Positions 18,700-27,272 of a stretch of 64,000 nucleotides of DNA are shown here, one piece after another; the stretch's first letter is position 1; the number at the start of each line of letters is the position of its first letter. The stretch is from Flavobacterium sp. ACN6 (lineage in GTDB: Bacteria; Bacteroidota; Bacteroidia; Flavobacteriales; Flavobacteriaceae). The translations under genes were made by a program, and so were the position numbers. The notes under the pieces are model-generated. The model saw nothing but the letters and a program-made list of their open reading frames with translations. It was not told the origin of the DNA and did no database searches. The stretch lies in assembly GCF_002304005.1 (NCBI RefSeq), contig NZ_MRCQ01000014.1:1-64000 (forward strand), in the 5' to 3' direction.

Positions 18700-18990
18700 T
18701 TAAATAGAGTCCGTTCTTATATTCTGATTCCCTTTTTGTGTTGAACCGGCTGTACCTGAGCCAGTCGCCCCTTTGCCTGTTGCTCCTGTAGTTCCATGCT
18801 GTCCGTTCTGCTCGGGATTTAATGTCGCAGAGGAATCCAGCGCCGGACCTATTGTATCAGCAGACATGTCCATTGTGTCGGACTTAATTCCAGTAGGATT
18901 TACATCATTATTTTCATTCTTTTTACAGGAGAATATAAAAGCTGTGATTAAAAACAGCATTATGATTTTAATTTTCAAAAGTGTTTTCAT
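18700..18990 (-). CDS. Small lipoprotein with Gly/Thr-rich tail
   Basis: The 96-residue protein starts best at the ATG at 18990, giving a lipoprotein signal MKTLLKIKIIMLFLITAFIFSC with lipobox Cys22; upstream in-frame starts only lengthen the leader. The mature part is low complexity and polar, with a collagen-like Gly/Ala/Thr-rich stretch (TTGATGKGATGSGTAG). No enzymatic domain is visible. It is probably anchored in a membrane facing the periplasm. The function is not recognised. Confidence 0.65.
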   Translation of the reverse strand: MKTLLKIKIIMLFLITAFIFSCKKNENNDVNPTGIKSDTMDMSADTIGPALDSSATLNPEQNGQHGTTGATGKGATGSGTAGSTQKGNQNIRTDSI

Positions 18991-19023
18991 CTTCTGTTCA
19001 TTTAAGTTCATAAAATTGTACAC

Positions 19024-19499
19024 TCAAAATTAAAAAACTGATCTCCAACGGGTTTATATAATTCCTGAAATCCTTTATAGGATAATTATTACGATATAGC
19101 ACTATTTATATAATTTTACACTACAAGCAGAATACCAGTACATGACTAGAAAATTCATTGTATGTTAATACTCTTTTTAAACGGACTGTCTCGCATATCG
19201 TAATATGATGAGCATTACACTGCCTCTGTCTGATGCAACGCACAGGCTCTATTTACAGTTTACAAACCTCCCTAATGGTAAAAGAAATTAACTTTTGCTT
19301 CAGCCATAATTAATCTTTATCTCTATTCTACAAGCTAAAATTATTGAACTATTTATTATCACAGTTAAACTTTTGAAGTTTTAATATCTAAAGAAACAGC
19401 ATTGTCTTAATCTATAAAACTGGTTTACAAAGCAATATATAAGTGTACAAAAAATACAGTACCTTAGTCTTGAAAAGTTTTACATAAAAATGCAAACTT
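19024..19499. other. Intergenic region before the first transposase cassette
   Basis: No gene is supported. TACCTTAG at 19460-19467, 32 bases before the transposase ATG, is one base off the -7 consensus. The second cassette has TAACTTAG at 22214-22221 at nearly the same distance (34 bases). I searched by eye for terminal inverted repeats of an IS and found none. Confidence 0.45.
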
Positions 19500-20684
19500 A
19501 TGCCTAAAGAGTACCGAAAATTTGATGCTGCTTTTAAAGTGAATGTTGTAAGGTTAAGTTATGAAAAAAAATGTTTAAAAGACTTTGCTGCGGAACTTGA
19601 CATAGATCAAAATGTATTGTCAAGATGGCGCAGGGAGTACAAAAAATTTGGTACAGGAAGCTTTCCAGGCATTGGTTACCCGAGAGTGCATCCAGACAAT
19701 AAAAAGCTCTTCGAGCTTGAAAAAAGAAGTAAAAAATCAGATCTTAGGCTGGAAATCTTAAAAAAAGGAACACCGTACCTTTTTCAAGGGAAACCGGCGC
19801 TCTATGCATTCATAAAAGATAACGAAGATAAGTACACAATTAATCTAATGTGTGAGATCCTTGGAATATGCAAACGCATATATTTCAAATGGAAAAAAAC
19901 TGGAATACCAAAAAAACATCTTCACGTGGCACTGCTAAAGGAAGAAATAACCGCTATCTTTTTAAGTTCCAAAAAAGAGTATGGCAGGGACAAGATAGCT
20001 AAAGAACTTAACAGGCGGGGATTTAAGATAGCTCCAAGAATGGTATCTAATTACATGCAGCTGCTGGGACTACGCAGCAGATCAAAAAGAAAATTTAAAG
20101 CCACTACAGATTCCAAGCATAATTATTATACAGCCCCAAATATTTTAAACCAGCAGTTTAAACCAGATTTCCCCTCTCAGGCATGGGTTTCCGATATCAC
20201 TTATATTCAGACTAAGTCAAGATTTCTGTACCTGACAATCATTATGGATCTTTATGACCGGAAAATAGTCGGCTGGAGTCTGAGCGGCAGTCTTCACACT
20301 AAAACTACCATTTTGCCGGCTTGGGAAATGGCTGTGGCTAGACGTAAAGTCTTGGATGGACTGATATTTCATTCTGACAGAGGTGTGCAGTATGCCAATA
20401 GGGCTTTTGCAGCACGGCTTAATTCTTATCAATGTGTAAGAAGCATGAGCCGAAAAGGCAGTCACTTGGACAATGCAGTTGCTGAAAGTTTTTTCAGTTC
20501 ATTTAAAAGGGAACTAATCTATCAAAAGACCGACCTGCTGAATGAACCAGAATTAAAAGAGGAAATAACTGACTATATAGAAAACTGGTACAATAAAAAA
20601 AGGATTCATTCAACATTGAATTATAAAACTATCGAGCAGTTCAATGCTGGTGAAAGCAGGGTTCAAATATCTCATCATGATTAA
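19500..20684 (+). CDS. IS3-type DDE transposase, OrfA and OrfB in one frame (cassette 1)
   Basis: The 394-residue protein joins in one reading frame the parts that most IS3 elements split between OrfA and OrfB. It has an N-terminal helix-turn-helix (LKDFAAELDIDQNVLSRWRREYKKFG), a short coiled coil (ELEKRSKKSDLRLEILKKG), an HTH_21-like region and an rve integrase core. The DDE residues lie in WVSDITYI, IFHSDRGVQYAN and NAVAESFFSSFKRE, so the catalytic site looks intact. Roughly half its residues match the transposase at 22256-23416 by eye. It is followed after one base by a short paralogue without the DDE domain. No terminal inverted repeats are visible, so it may be immobile or domesticated. 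Confidence 0.9.
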   Translation: MPKEYRKFDAAFKVNVVRLSYEKKCLKDFAAELDIDQNVLSRWRREYKKFGTGSFPGIGYPRVHPDNKKLFELEKRSKKSDLRLEILKKGTPYLFQGKPALYAFIKDNEDKYTINLMCEILGICKRIYFKWKKTGIPKKHLHVALLKEEITAIFLSSKKEYGRDKIAKELNRRGFKIAPRMVSNYMQLLGLRSRSKRKFKATTDSKHNYYTAPNILNQQFKPDFPSQAWVSDITYIQTKSRFLYLTIIMDLYDRKIVGWSLSGSLHTKTTILPAWEMAVARRKVLDGLIFHSDRGVQYANRAFAARLNSYQCVRSMSRKGSHLDNAVAESFFSSFKRELIYQKTDLLNEPELKEEITDYIENWYNKKRIHSTLNYKTIEQFNAGESRVQISHHD

Positions 20685-20685
20685 T

Positions 20686-21267
20686 ATGAAAAGAGTAAAT
20701 AACGTATACGATCCCTATTTTAAGGTAAATGCTGTCCTGGTGAGTTACAAAAGAAATAATTTAACGAAACTCGAACAGGAGCTCGGACTATATGAGGGTG
20801 CAATGACCAGCTGGCGCAAAGTATATAAAAAATACGGTCCAGAGGGCTTTTCCAAAAATAATTCCTTAAAAAAGAATAAAGAAAATCATAAAGAATCTCA
20901 GTTTGAAAAAAAGATAAAAAAGTCAGAATTAGATTTTGAACTTTTACAAGAAGCGGGAGAACATCTCAAAGATGGAAAACCAAGAATTTTTCAATTTATG
21001 AAGGATAATGAAAAAAGATATTCCATAAGAAATATGTGTAAAGTTTTGGGCATTAACAGAAACACCTACAGAAGATGGAAGAATAATTATGATACAGAAC
21101 AAAAAAGAAAAGAGGCAGTACAAAAAGAAATAACTGCAATATTCTTTGAAGCCAAACAAAGGTATGGAAAGCAGAGAATTAAAATTGCACTTCAAAATTC
21201 CGGCTATCACTTAGCTGTTAAAACAGTTGGAAAATATATGAGAGAGCTGGGGCTCCACTGCAAGTAA
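20686..21267 (+). CDS. Short IS3-type paralogue lacking the DDE domain (cassette 1 partner)
   Basis: The 193-residue protein repeats the first half of the transposase layout: helix-turn-helix, Lys/Glu-rich coiled coil (FEKKIKKSELDFELLQEAG) and HTH_21-like helices (RIFQFMKDNEKRYSIRNMCKVLGINRNTYRRW), ending at KYMRELGLHCK where the catalytic core would begin. The start at 20686, one base after the upstream stop, aligns residue for residue with the partner of cassette 2 (MKRVNNVYDPYFKVNAVLVSY there MKNSRKTYDRDFKLKAVLLSY); an ATG at 20677 is also in frame. The two short proteins look more like each other than like the full transposases. It could bind DNA or the transposase as a regulator. No remnant of an rve domain follows. 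Confidence 0.75.
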   Translation: MKRVNNVYDPYFKVNAVLVSYKRNNLTKLEQELGLYEGAMTSWRKVYKKYGPEGFSKNNSLKKNKENHKESQFEKKIKKSELDFELLQEAGEHLKDGKPRIFQFMKDNEKRYSIRNMCKVLGINRNTYRRWKNNYDTEQKRKEAVQKEITAIFFEAKQRYGKQRIKIALQNSGYHLAVKTVGKYMRELGLHCK

Positions 21268-21294
21268 AAAGACAACAGTACTAATTTTAAAGAA

Positions 21295-22032
21295 ATGAAA
21301 AAGCATTTAGTATCCATAATTTTATTTTATTTTTTTATGCCATATTCCAAGGCACAAATAGAAAATTCAGTCTTTGCAGTTGTTAAGATTTCATATAATA
21401 TTCCAGGAGAAACCCCTGTCATAGGCGGCATATGCGGTACTGGTTTTTTAATAAAAGACTCCACCGTTCTTATTGCTCATCACGTGCTTAATACAAATAA
21501 TTTCAAACCAAACCCCGGCTACAGGTTTGTACAATTCTGGTTGCTAAAGAGGGGCACAAAAATGATTATACCGCTTTCAGTAGACTACTTAGAATCCATT
21601 CCGGAAATAGAAGCTGTGGTCATTAAACTACCTGTTACTGTAAAAAGTAATGTACTGCTGTCTGAAACAAATGCAAAACAAAATGATAGTGTCAAAAATT
21701 ATGGGCATTTACTTACTATGCCGATAACGACTGCCCATTGGGATACTTATAGTCTGATTATTGATGATTACAATCTAGAGACCAGTAAATCTGATGCCTC
21801 TGGTCATATTGTTGAAATACAAAACATGTCCGATAATGCCAATGACATTAAATTAACTGATATAAAAGTAATTAAGCCTTCATTTAAAGGAAATATTGGA
21901 ATGTCCGGCGGTCCTTTAATTTGTAATGATAAAGTTATCGGCATGATGTCATTTGGACTTCCCGCTGATCAAGAAATTAAAGAGGCAGTATTTGCTATAG
22001 CTATTGATCAAATCATTGCGAAACTAAAATAA
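21295..22032 (+). CDS. Secreted trypsin-like serine protease homologue
   Basis: The 245-residue protein has a signal peptide (MKKHLVSIILFYFFMPYSKA) and a chymotrypsin-like fold. GTGFLIKDSTVLIAHHVL gives the catalytic His (His63), and GMSGGPLICNDKVIGMMSFG gives the Ser in GxSGGP. At the place expected for the Asp (usual D-x-A-V-L-K) the sequence reads IEAVVIKL, so Glu106 seems to replace Asp; activity may be reduced or absent. It should act in the periplasm or outside the cell. It starts 27 bases after the short transposase paralogue and may share its transcript. It has no counterpart after cassette 2. Confidence 0.75.
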   Translation: MKKHLVSIILFYFFMPYSKAQIENSVFAVVKISYNIPGETPVIGGICGTGFLIKDSTVLIAHHVLNTNNFKPNPGYRFVQFWLLKRGTKMIIPLSVDYLESIPEIEAVVIKLPVTVKSNVLLSETNAKQNDSVKNYGHLLTMPITTAHWDTYSLIIDDYNLETSKSDASGHIVEIQNMSDNANDIKLTDIKVIKPSFKGNIGMSGGPLICNDKVIGMMSFGLPADQEIKEAVFAIAIDQIIAKLK

Positions 22033-22213
22033 ATACTACTGCAGACTTTCAAATAGGTAAAAATCACGTACTCTCATTTATCGTACTGCCCGATTTTTTC
22101 TTCGTTATTTTCTATCCTAAACTTTTAACATAATGAAATACCTTTTAGGCTCTTTTAAAGTGTTCTCAAGAAAATGAGAAAGAATTGAAACAGAAATTCT
22201 TCTGAAATTTTCG

Positions 22214-22221
22214 TAACTTAG
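22214..22221 (+). promoter_or_regulatory. -7-like box before transposase cassette 2
   Basis: TAACTTAG, 34 bases before the ATG, differs from TAnnTTTG at one position. Cassette 1 has TACCTTAG 32 bases before its ATG. The shared position supports native transcription of both cassettes. Confidence 0.3.
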
Positions 22222-22255
22222 CGTATCTTATTGAATAATATTAATTGTCTTACAT

Positions 22256-23416
22256 ATGACAGAAAATATTAGACATTACCCGCCTCTTTTCAAAGAGAAC
22301 GCTGTTCTTCTAACCTATAGAAGAAATACACTTGCAGAAACTGCGACAGAACTTGATATTGATCCCAAGCAGCTTTGTAAATGGCGTAAAGTTTATGAAA
22401 AATATGGGAAGGGAAGTTTTCCTGGTGAGGGCCGTAAAAGAGTCTATTATGAAAACAAGAAAATCTACGAATTAGAAAAGAAGCTGGCAGCATCGCGGCT
22501 CCGGCTTGAAATACTCGAGAAAGGAATTAAATACATGCATCAGGGCAAACACGTCCTTTGTAATTTTATACACCAGAACAGAGATAAATATCCTTTATAC
22601 AAAATGTTTGAGGTCTTAGGAGCTTCTCACTCTACCTACGATTTGTGGACAAAGCAGCCTTTTTCAAAAAGAGAAACTCGTGTCTATTTGCTTAAAAAAG
22701 AAATAAAATCTATTTTTTTTGAATTCAAACAGCATAAGGGCACGGTATTAATTACAAGAGAACTTCACAGCCGGGGCTTTCAAATTTCCGATACTCAGGT
22801 TTCATTTTATATGAAACAGCTTGGTCTGCACCGTATCGTAAAAAAGAAATTTACAGCCACAACAGATTCAAAACATAATCTATGCACTGCTCCAAATGTA
22901 TTAAACCGACAATTTAAAATCGATAAACCAGCTAAGGTATGGGTTTCAGACATTACCTATATCCATATAGATAAAAGGTTTTCATATTTAACTGTCGTTA
23001 TGGACTTATATGACAGAAAAATAATAGGCTGGCATTTGAGCTGCGGACTTTCAACAAAGGTTACTACCCTGCCTGCCTTTGAAAAAGCCAGAATTAATCG
23101 TCCTGTTTCAGACGGGCTGATATTTCATTCTGATCGAGGCATACAATATGCTAACAAAATATTTACCAGTAAATTGGACCAATTAAACTGTACGCGCAGT
23201 ATGAGCCGTAAAGGGGACAAATATGATAATGCTGCTGTAGAAAGTTTTTTCAATACACTAAAAAGAGAATTGATTTACAGACAGACTAGATTGCTGACAG
23301 CAGATGAAATGAAAAAAGAACTATTTGAATATATAGAAAACTGGTATAATAAAAAAAGAATACATTCCAGTCTTAATTACCAGACAATCGATGAGTTCAA
23401 CAGTGGAGCTTTATGA
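22256..23416 (+). CDS. IS3-type DDE transposase, single frame (cassette 2)
   Basis: The 386-residue protein has the same order of parts as the transposase of cassette 1: helix-turn-helix (LAETATELDIDPKQLCKWRKVY), coiled coil (YELEKKLAASRLRLEILEKG), HTH_21-like helices and an rve core. The acidic triad is in WVSDITYI, IFHSDRGIQYAN and NAAVESFFNTLKRE. The linker TATTDSKHNL...APNVLNRQFK is shared almost exactly with cassette 1, while other parts differ at about half the positions, so the copies are old. The stop overlaps the start of the short partner by 4 bases (ATGA), which suggests translational coupling. No terminal inverted repeats are visible. Confidence 0.9.
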   Translation: MTENIRHYPPLFKENAVLLTYRRNTLAETATELDIDPKQLCKWRKVYEKYGKGSFPGEGRKRVYYENKKIYELEKKLAASRLRLEILEKGIKYMHQGKHVLCNFIHQNRDKYPLYKMFEVLGASHSTYDLWTKQPFSKRETRVYLLKKEIKSIFFEFKQHKGTVLITRELHSRGFQISDTQVSFYMKQLGLHRIVKKKFTATTDSKHNLCTAPNVLNRQFKIDKPAKVWVSDITYIHIDKRFSYLTVVMDLYDRKIIGWHLSCGLSTKVTTLPAFEKARINRPVSDGLIFHSDRGIQYANKIFTSKLDQLNCTRSMSRKGDKYDNAAVESFFNTLKRELIYRQTRLLTADEMKKELFEYIENWYNKKRIHSSLNYQTIDEFNSGAL

Positions 23417-24054
23417 AAAACAGCAGAAAAACATATGATCGTGATTTCAAATTAAAAGCTGTGCTGTTAAGCTATGAGAATGGCAGTCTTGCTCAAACAG
23501 CCAGAGATTTACAAATAGATAAAAATCTTCTTTTTCTTTGGAGAAAAGAGTTTAAAAAATACGGAACTGGATGTTTTCCAGGCTATGGCAGCTTAATTTT
23601 AACTTCTGAGGAAAAAAAGATTTACCATCTCGAAAAAAAAATTAAAGACACCGATTTAAAGTTTGAAATCATGCAGCAGGCCAGAAAATATATCTGCCTG
23701 GGAATGCCTTTTATTTTTCAATTTATGGCAGAAAATGAAAAAAAGTATTCCATAAGGTTATTGTGCAGGGCACTGGATGTAAACAGAGGAACGTATCGAA
23801 CATGGAAACGGGGCCTGCTTACAGAAACACAAAAATGGCGTATAAACCTAAAAAAAGAAATCAGTTCCATTTTTTCTATTTCCAAAGAGACTTATGGATG
23901 TTATCGTATCGCGGCAGAACTTCAAAAATCGGGTTATTTTGTCTGTCACACGACAGTACTAAAACATATGCGAGAATTAGGTTTATATGTTTCAATTAAG
24001 AAAAATACCCTGGCAGCCAGAAATCAAAGAAATAATCCATCTAGAAAGGATTAG
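23413..24054 (+). CDS. Short IS3-type paralogue lacking the DDE domain (cassette 2 partner)
   Basis: The 213-residue protein matches the partner of cassette 1 in order and length: helix-turn-helix (LAQTARDLQIDKNLLFLWRKEF), coiled coil (YHLEKKIKDTDLKFEIMQQA), HTH_21-like segment (FIFQFMAENEKKYSIRLLCRALDVNRGTYRTW) and the helix HMRELGLY. It then ends in a short basic tail (KKNTLAARNQRNNPSRKD) instead of an integrase core. The ATGA overlap with the full transposase points to coupled translation. The same truncation in two diverged cassettes argues for a conserved accessory protein rather than chance decay. The function is unknown; a transposition inhibitor or DNA-binding co-factor, as OrfA is in some IS3 elements, is plausible. 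Confidence 0.75.
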   Translation: MKNSRKTYDRDFKLKAVLLSYENGSLAQTARDLQIDKNLLFLWRKEFKKYGTGCFPGYGSLILTSEEKKIYHLEKKIKDTDLKFEIMQQARKYICLGMPFIFQFMAENEKKYSIRLLCRALDVNRGTYRTWKRGLLTETQKWRINLKKEISSIFSISKETYGCYRIAAELQKSGYFVCHTTVLKHMRELGLYVSIKKNTLAARNQRNNPSRKD

Positions 24055-24178
24055 CAATTTCTGAAGCTCTTCAGTGTACTGCAGAATCACTCTGTTTTTA
24101 TTTCTATTATCACTTAAACTTTATTAGATTTATACCTCGGGTAATAAATGAGCTTCTTACCAAACAACTTTATATCAT

Positions 24179-24745
24179 ATGGAAAAGATAAAGGCCTATT
24201 TTCAAACCAGACTTCAATTAACAGCGGAGTACTGGGAGCTTTTTTCAGACAGTCTGGAAGAAAAAAAATATCCTAAAAAATCACTGCTCACAACTACCGG
24301 CACTACAGAGAAATATCTTTCCTTTATTGATAAAGGAATTGTTCGGCTTTATAACCCGGGAGAAACGGATGATCTTACTTTTGGTTTTGCCTTTGAAGGT
24401 CATTTTATTAGTGCTTATGATTCTTTCCTCACCCAGACACCCTATACTTACTCCATCGAAGCTTTAGTCAATACAAAGGTATGGCAGATCTGTTATGATA
24501 ACCTGCAGCGTATTTACGAAATATCCAGAGAAGGGAATTTTATGGGAAGACTTGCCGGGGAATCTCTTTTTTTACAAAAGTCCCGAAGAGAAATTTCATT
24601 TTTAAAAGATTCGGCAGAGCAGCGTTATTTACAACTGTTTACGCAGCAGCCTGAATTAATAAAATTTATTCCATTAAAGTATATTGCTTCCTACATTGGC
24701 ATTACACACCAGGCACTAAGCAGGATCAGAAAGCGAATTACTTAA
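24179..24745 (+). CDS. Crp/Fnr family transcriptional regulator
   Basis: The 188-residue protein has a cyclic-nucleotide-binding-type beta barrel (about 10-120; YPKKSLLTTTGTTEKYLSFIDKGIVRLY) and a C-terminal winged-helix region containing the HTH segment IPLKYIASYIGITHQALSRIRKR. Bacteroidota carry many such short Crp-like proteins whose ligand is unknown. The gene precedes a membrane methyltransferase-like gene by 66 bases on the same strand, so the two may form an operon. A second protein of this kind is encoded at 60254-60823. Confidence 0.85.
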   Translation: MEKIKAYFQTRLQLTAEYWELFSDSLEEKKYPKKSLLTTTGTTEKYLSFIDKGIVRLYNPGETDDLTFGFAFEGHFISAYDSFLTQTPYTYSIEALVNTKVWQICYDNLQRIYEISREGNFMGRLAGESLFLQKSRREISFLKDSAEQRYLQLFTQQPELIKFIPLKYIASYIGITHQALSRIRKRIT

Positions 24746-24811
24746 CCTGGGTTCATTGTGCAGCTGTGCTGTCTTTTGCAATTTTGCTTCAAATATAAAA
24801 AGACAGCACTT

Positions 24812-25435
24812 ATGAAACTAACGGTTAATTTTATTATCAATACCCATAAAATATTGGTAATTCCTTTTGTACTTTTCTTAATGTGGTATTATGATAACTG
24901 GAGTGCCGGTCCATTCCTTTATTTGGGCCTGCACGGCACCTACTGCTTATTATGGCTTCTGAAACAGGACTTATACCCCGATAAAAGATTTGAACAAAAA
25001 ATTCCATTGTGGATTGGACTTCGTACTCCATTTTTACCACTTGCCGCTTATTACATGGCGCCTTTTCTTTTAATCTCCAGAAATGTTATACTGCCCGCTT
25101 GGATTTTCGCGGCCGCGCCGGCTGTATATACTTTAGGGATTTTTATGCATTATGTCAGTGATGCCCAAAAGCATTATACACTTCGTCTTCAAAAAGGTAT
25201 AATAGATGACGGCTTATTTGCACGCACCCGCAATCCTAATTATCTGGGTGAGATCTTAATTTATGCCTCCTATGCCCTTTTATCCTGGCACTGGCTTCCT
25301 TTTGTAATATTAGGCTGCTGGACTGCCTACTTCTTTCGCAACATGCGCAGTAAAGACCGTTCCATGTCCAGGCATGCTGCTTTTACTGTCTACAAAAAAA
25401 GAACTGGAATGTTGTTTCCAAAACTTTTGCGATAA
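24812..25435 (+). CDS. Membrane isoprenylcysteine methyltransferase-like / DUF1295-like protein
   Basis: The 207-residue protein has about five membrane segments. Its C-terminal part, HYTLRLQKGIIDDGLFARTRNPNYLGEILIYASYALL, carries the RNPNYLGE motif found in ICMT, phospholipid methyltransferase and steroid reductase-like (DUF1295) enzymes; this motif lies in the cofactor-binding region. A SAM- or NADPH-dependent reaction on a lipid-like substrate is possible, but the substrate is not known. I chose the ATG at 24812; a GTG 54 bases upstream would add a Cys-rich leader with no support. Confidence 0.7.
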   Translation: MKLTVNFIINTHKILVIPFVLFLMWYYDNWSAGPFLYLGLHGTYCLLWLLKQDLYPDKRFEQKIPLWIGLRTPFLPLAAYYMAPFLLISRNVILPAWIFAAAPAVYTLGIFMHYVSDAQKHYTLRLQKGIIDDGLFARTRNPNYLGEILIYASYALLSWHWLPFVILGCWTAYFFRNMRSKDRSMSRHAAFTVYKKRTGMLFPKLLR

Positions 25436-25626
25436 AAAAGTAATAACTTAAATGGGACAACTGCATATTGTCCCATTGATGAAAAATTGGTTACTCTTAA
25501 AGAATAGTATTGAAAGTCAGGAGCGTATAGTTTTTATGAACTACTTAATTATAGGAAAATTGTTGTCCGCTTTTTACTAAAGTCAGCAGTAATTGTTTTT
25601 TTATCTGTCCGTATCACTATATCATT

Positions 25627-25634
25627 TACATTTG
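25627..25634 (+). promoter_or_regulatory. -7 promoter box
   Basis: TACATTTG matches TAnnTTTG exactly and lies 28 bases before the ATG of the four-helix membrane protein. No convincing -33 box was seen. Confidence 0.4.
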
Positions 25635-25662
25635 CTCAAAAAATCTTCTTTAGAATTTATTA

Positions 25663-26118
25663 ATGGTCTTTTATTATTTACTTTTTCAAATTCTTATATC
25701 CTGGTTAATAGCCTGCGGTATTCTGGTTCTTTTCAATAGGGCAACATTCACATCTTATACAGAAGTTTACTCAGAAGCCAAATTAATTACAAATATCCTT
25801 ACTGTTTTTAATGTAAATCCTTCCCTGCAGGGAAAATTAATCACCAGCAGAATACTGCACCACGTTACAGGATTATATTTTGCAGCTGCTTACTATCTGA
25901 TGTGGTATTATGAATTTGTCGAAGTTTCTTGGAACACCAGTTTTCTTATAGGTATTAGTATTGGTCTATTGAGGTATATGAGCTGGATATTTCTGCTTGA
26001 AATAATTCCAAAATCCTATATTGTTAATTTTAAGGGATATTATCTTCATCATATATTCCTGCATGCTATTTTTACCATCCTAATCCTATCTGTTTATTTT
26101 TTATTTTTATTATTGTAA
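25663..26118 (+). CDS. Four-helix membrane protein, unknown function
   Basis: The 151-residue protein has about four hydrophobic segments (near residues 3-25, 68-88, 92-115 and 128-150) and conserved-looking polar positions between them (HHVTGLYFAAAYYLMWYYE and KGYYLHHIFLHAIF). No known family is recognised. Two paired histidines within or near membrane segments are notable. The gene has its own -7 box and no close neighbour on the same strand. Confidence 0.6.
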   Translation: MVFYYLLFQILISWLIACGILVLFNRATFTSYTEVYSEAKLITNILTVFNVNPSLQGKLITSRILHHVTGLYFAAAYYLMWYYEFVEVSWNTSFLIGISIGLLRYMSWIFLLEIIPKSYIVNFKGYYLHHIFLHAIFTILILSVYFLFLLL

Positions 26119-26529
26119 TTGACAGTTTACAGATCAATTTTGCAACAGCTCCAGTTCTCGATAATTTATCTCTACACCTGCAGAAAGAAATCTAATTTTT
26201 TAATTAACGTCATTTTTAATGTGGATTTCAAAAAGAAGAATACAAAGAATAAATTTATGGCAAAATCTTGATACTGGTTACTCCGAAAACTAAAAATTCA
26301 GTATCAATAAGAGAGAAATGGCTTTAGAAAACCAGTAATCAGCAGTATTTTACGAAATTTTAATGCATTAAGAAGCAAGTTGGATGTTTGAAACTTAGGT
26401 CAGCATTATTAAAAAAAATTAAAGCTTTAACGTCATTTAACCAATCTTCTTTTTCAAATTCAGTATCTTTGCAAGATCTGTACTGCCATACTTTCTTTCT
26501 CAGAAAATACAATTACAGGAGCGCCGCTA
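26119..26529. other. Intergenic region
   Basis: No gene is supported in this 411-base stretch. A -7 box for the next gene lies at 26464-26471; otherwise nothing distinctive is seen. Confidence 0.5.
26464..26471 (+). promoter_or_regulatory. -7 promoter box
   Basis: TATCTTTG fits TAnnTTTG and lies 58 bases before the ATG of the small secreted protein gene. No clear -33 element is seen. Confidence 0.4.
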
Positions 26530-26907
26530 ATGAAGTATATAAAGTTAATATCTGTTTTTCTACTATTGCTGCTTGCCTTCACAACCGGCAGCGCATCAGG
26601 CAGATCACCTGAAACAGCTGCCAGTGCGCACTTAAAAGCAGTGCAGTTTAAAAGTGACTTTATCTCCTTTGACACTACTTTAGTCTCTTCTTTATTTTCC
26701 ATGAAATATAAAGAGCTGGATGTTCATTTCAAATTTAAAAGCAAGATAAAAAACCGTGCAACTGCTTCGGAAAGCGATGCTTTAAATATTCCTTACAACA
26801 CTAAATCAGCACTTTTTACAACCTTCAGAAACAGCTTAATTTACGGCATTGAAGTTATTTACCAAATTCAGCGTCATAATTACCTGCACCTCTACCAGCT
26901 TTTCTAA
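26530..26907 (+). CDS. Small secreted protein, unknown function
   Basis: The 125-residue protein starts with a clear signal peptide (MKYIKLISVFLLLLLAFTTGSAS). The rest is polar with a basic patch (KYKELDVHFKFKSKIKNR) and no recognised domain or cysteine pair. It is probably exported to the periplasm. A good -7 box upstream supports expression. Confidence 0.55.
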   Translation: MKYIKLISVFLLLLLAFTTGSASGRSPETAASAHLKAVQFKSDFISFDTTLVSSLFSMKYKELDVHFKFKSKIKNRATASESDALNIPYNTKSALFTTFRNSLIYGIEVIYQIQRHNYLHLYQLF

Positions 26908-26938
26908 TACCCATACCGCTTCTTTATATCAAAATGCT

Positions 26939-26982
26939 ACTGGCTGCTTTTTTTACTGCTCTAACAGCAGGCAGCAGCCAGT
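26939..26982. repeat. Nested hairpin downstream of the small secreted protein gene
   Basis: ACTGGCTGCT (26939-26948) pairs with AGCAGCCAGT (26973-26982). Inside it CTGCT (26956-26960) pairs with AGCAG (26966-26970). There is no T-run after the outer stem, so it is a weak terminator but may be a stable 3' structure. The rest of the gap 26908-27272 shows no supported gene. Confidence 0.5.
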
Positions 26983-27272
26983 ATCCGTAAATACCTAAAT
27001 AAAAAACGTATTATAAATGCAGTGTAAATACCTTCATCTGACGGCATCCCCACAGTGAAGTATAACCTACTGGTAATACGGAAGCTTGACTTATTCTGTT
27101 TGTAAAAACAATCTTTGTCAGCTCTCTGCTAAAAGCCAGTTGTCGGGTTTGGTTCTAAAAATTATACTGCTTGATTTTATCGTAAGCAAAATAGGCACAG
27201 CACCAAATGCCTGCAAGCTTACGGTAAAAACTTTAAATCCCGCAGCAGCCTTAAGGCTCTGCCTAAATCAAA

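Noticed and set aside
19500..24054. Two ordinary complete IS elements
   Set aside because: No terminal inverted repeats or flanking duplications were found, and the short second genes are not the usual frameshifted OrfA/OrfB pair.
22037..24085. 9-bp direct repeat TACTGCAGA at 22037-22045 and 24077-24085 flanking cassette 2
   Set aside because: It could be a target duplication, but IS3 elements make shorter ones, no inverted ends adjoin, and a chance match of this size in about 200 x 120 bases is not rare.
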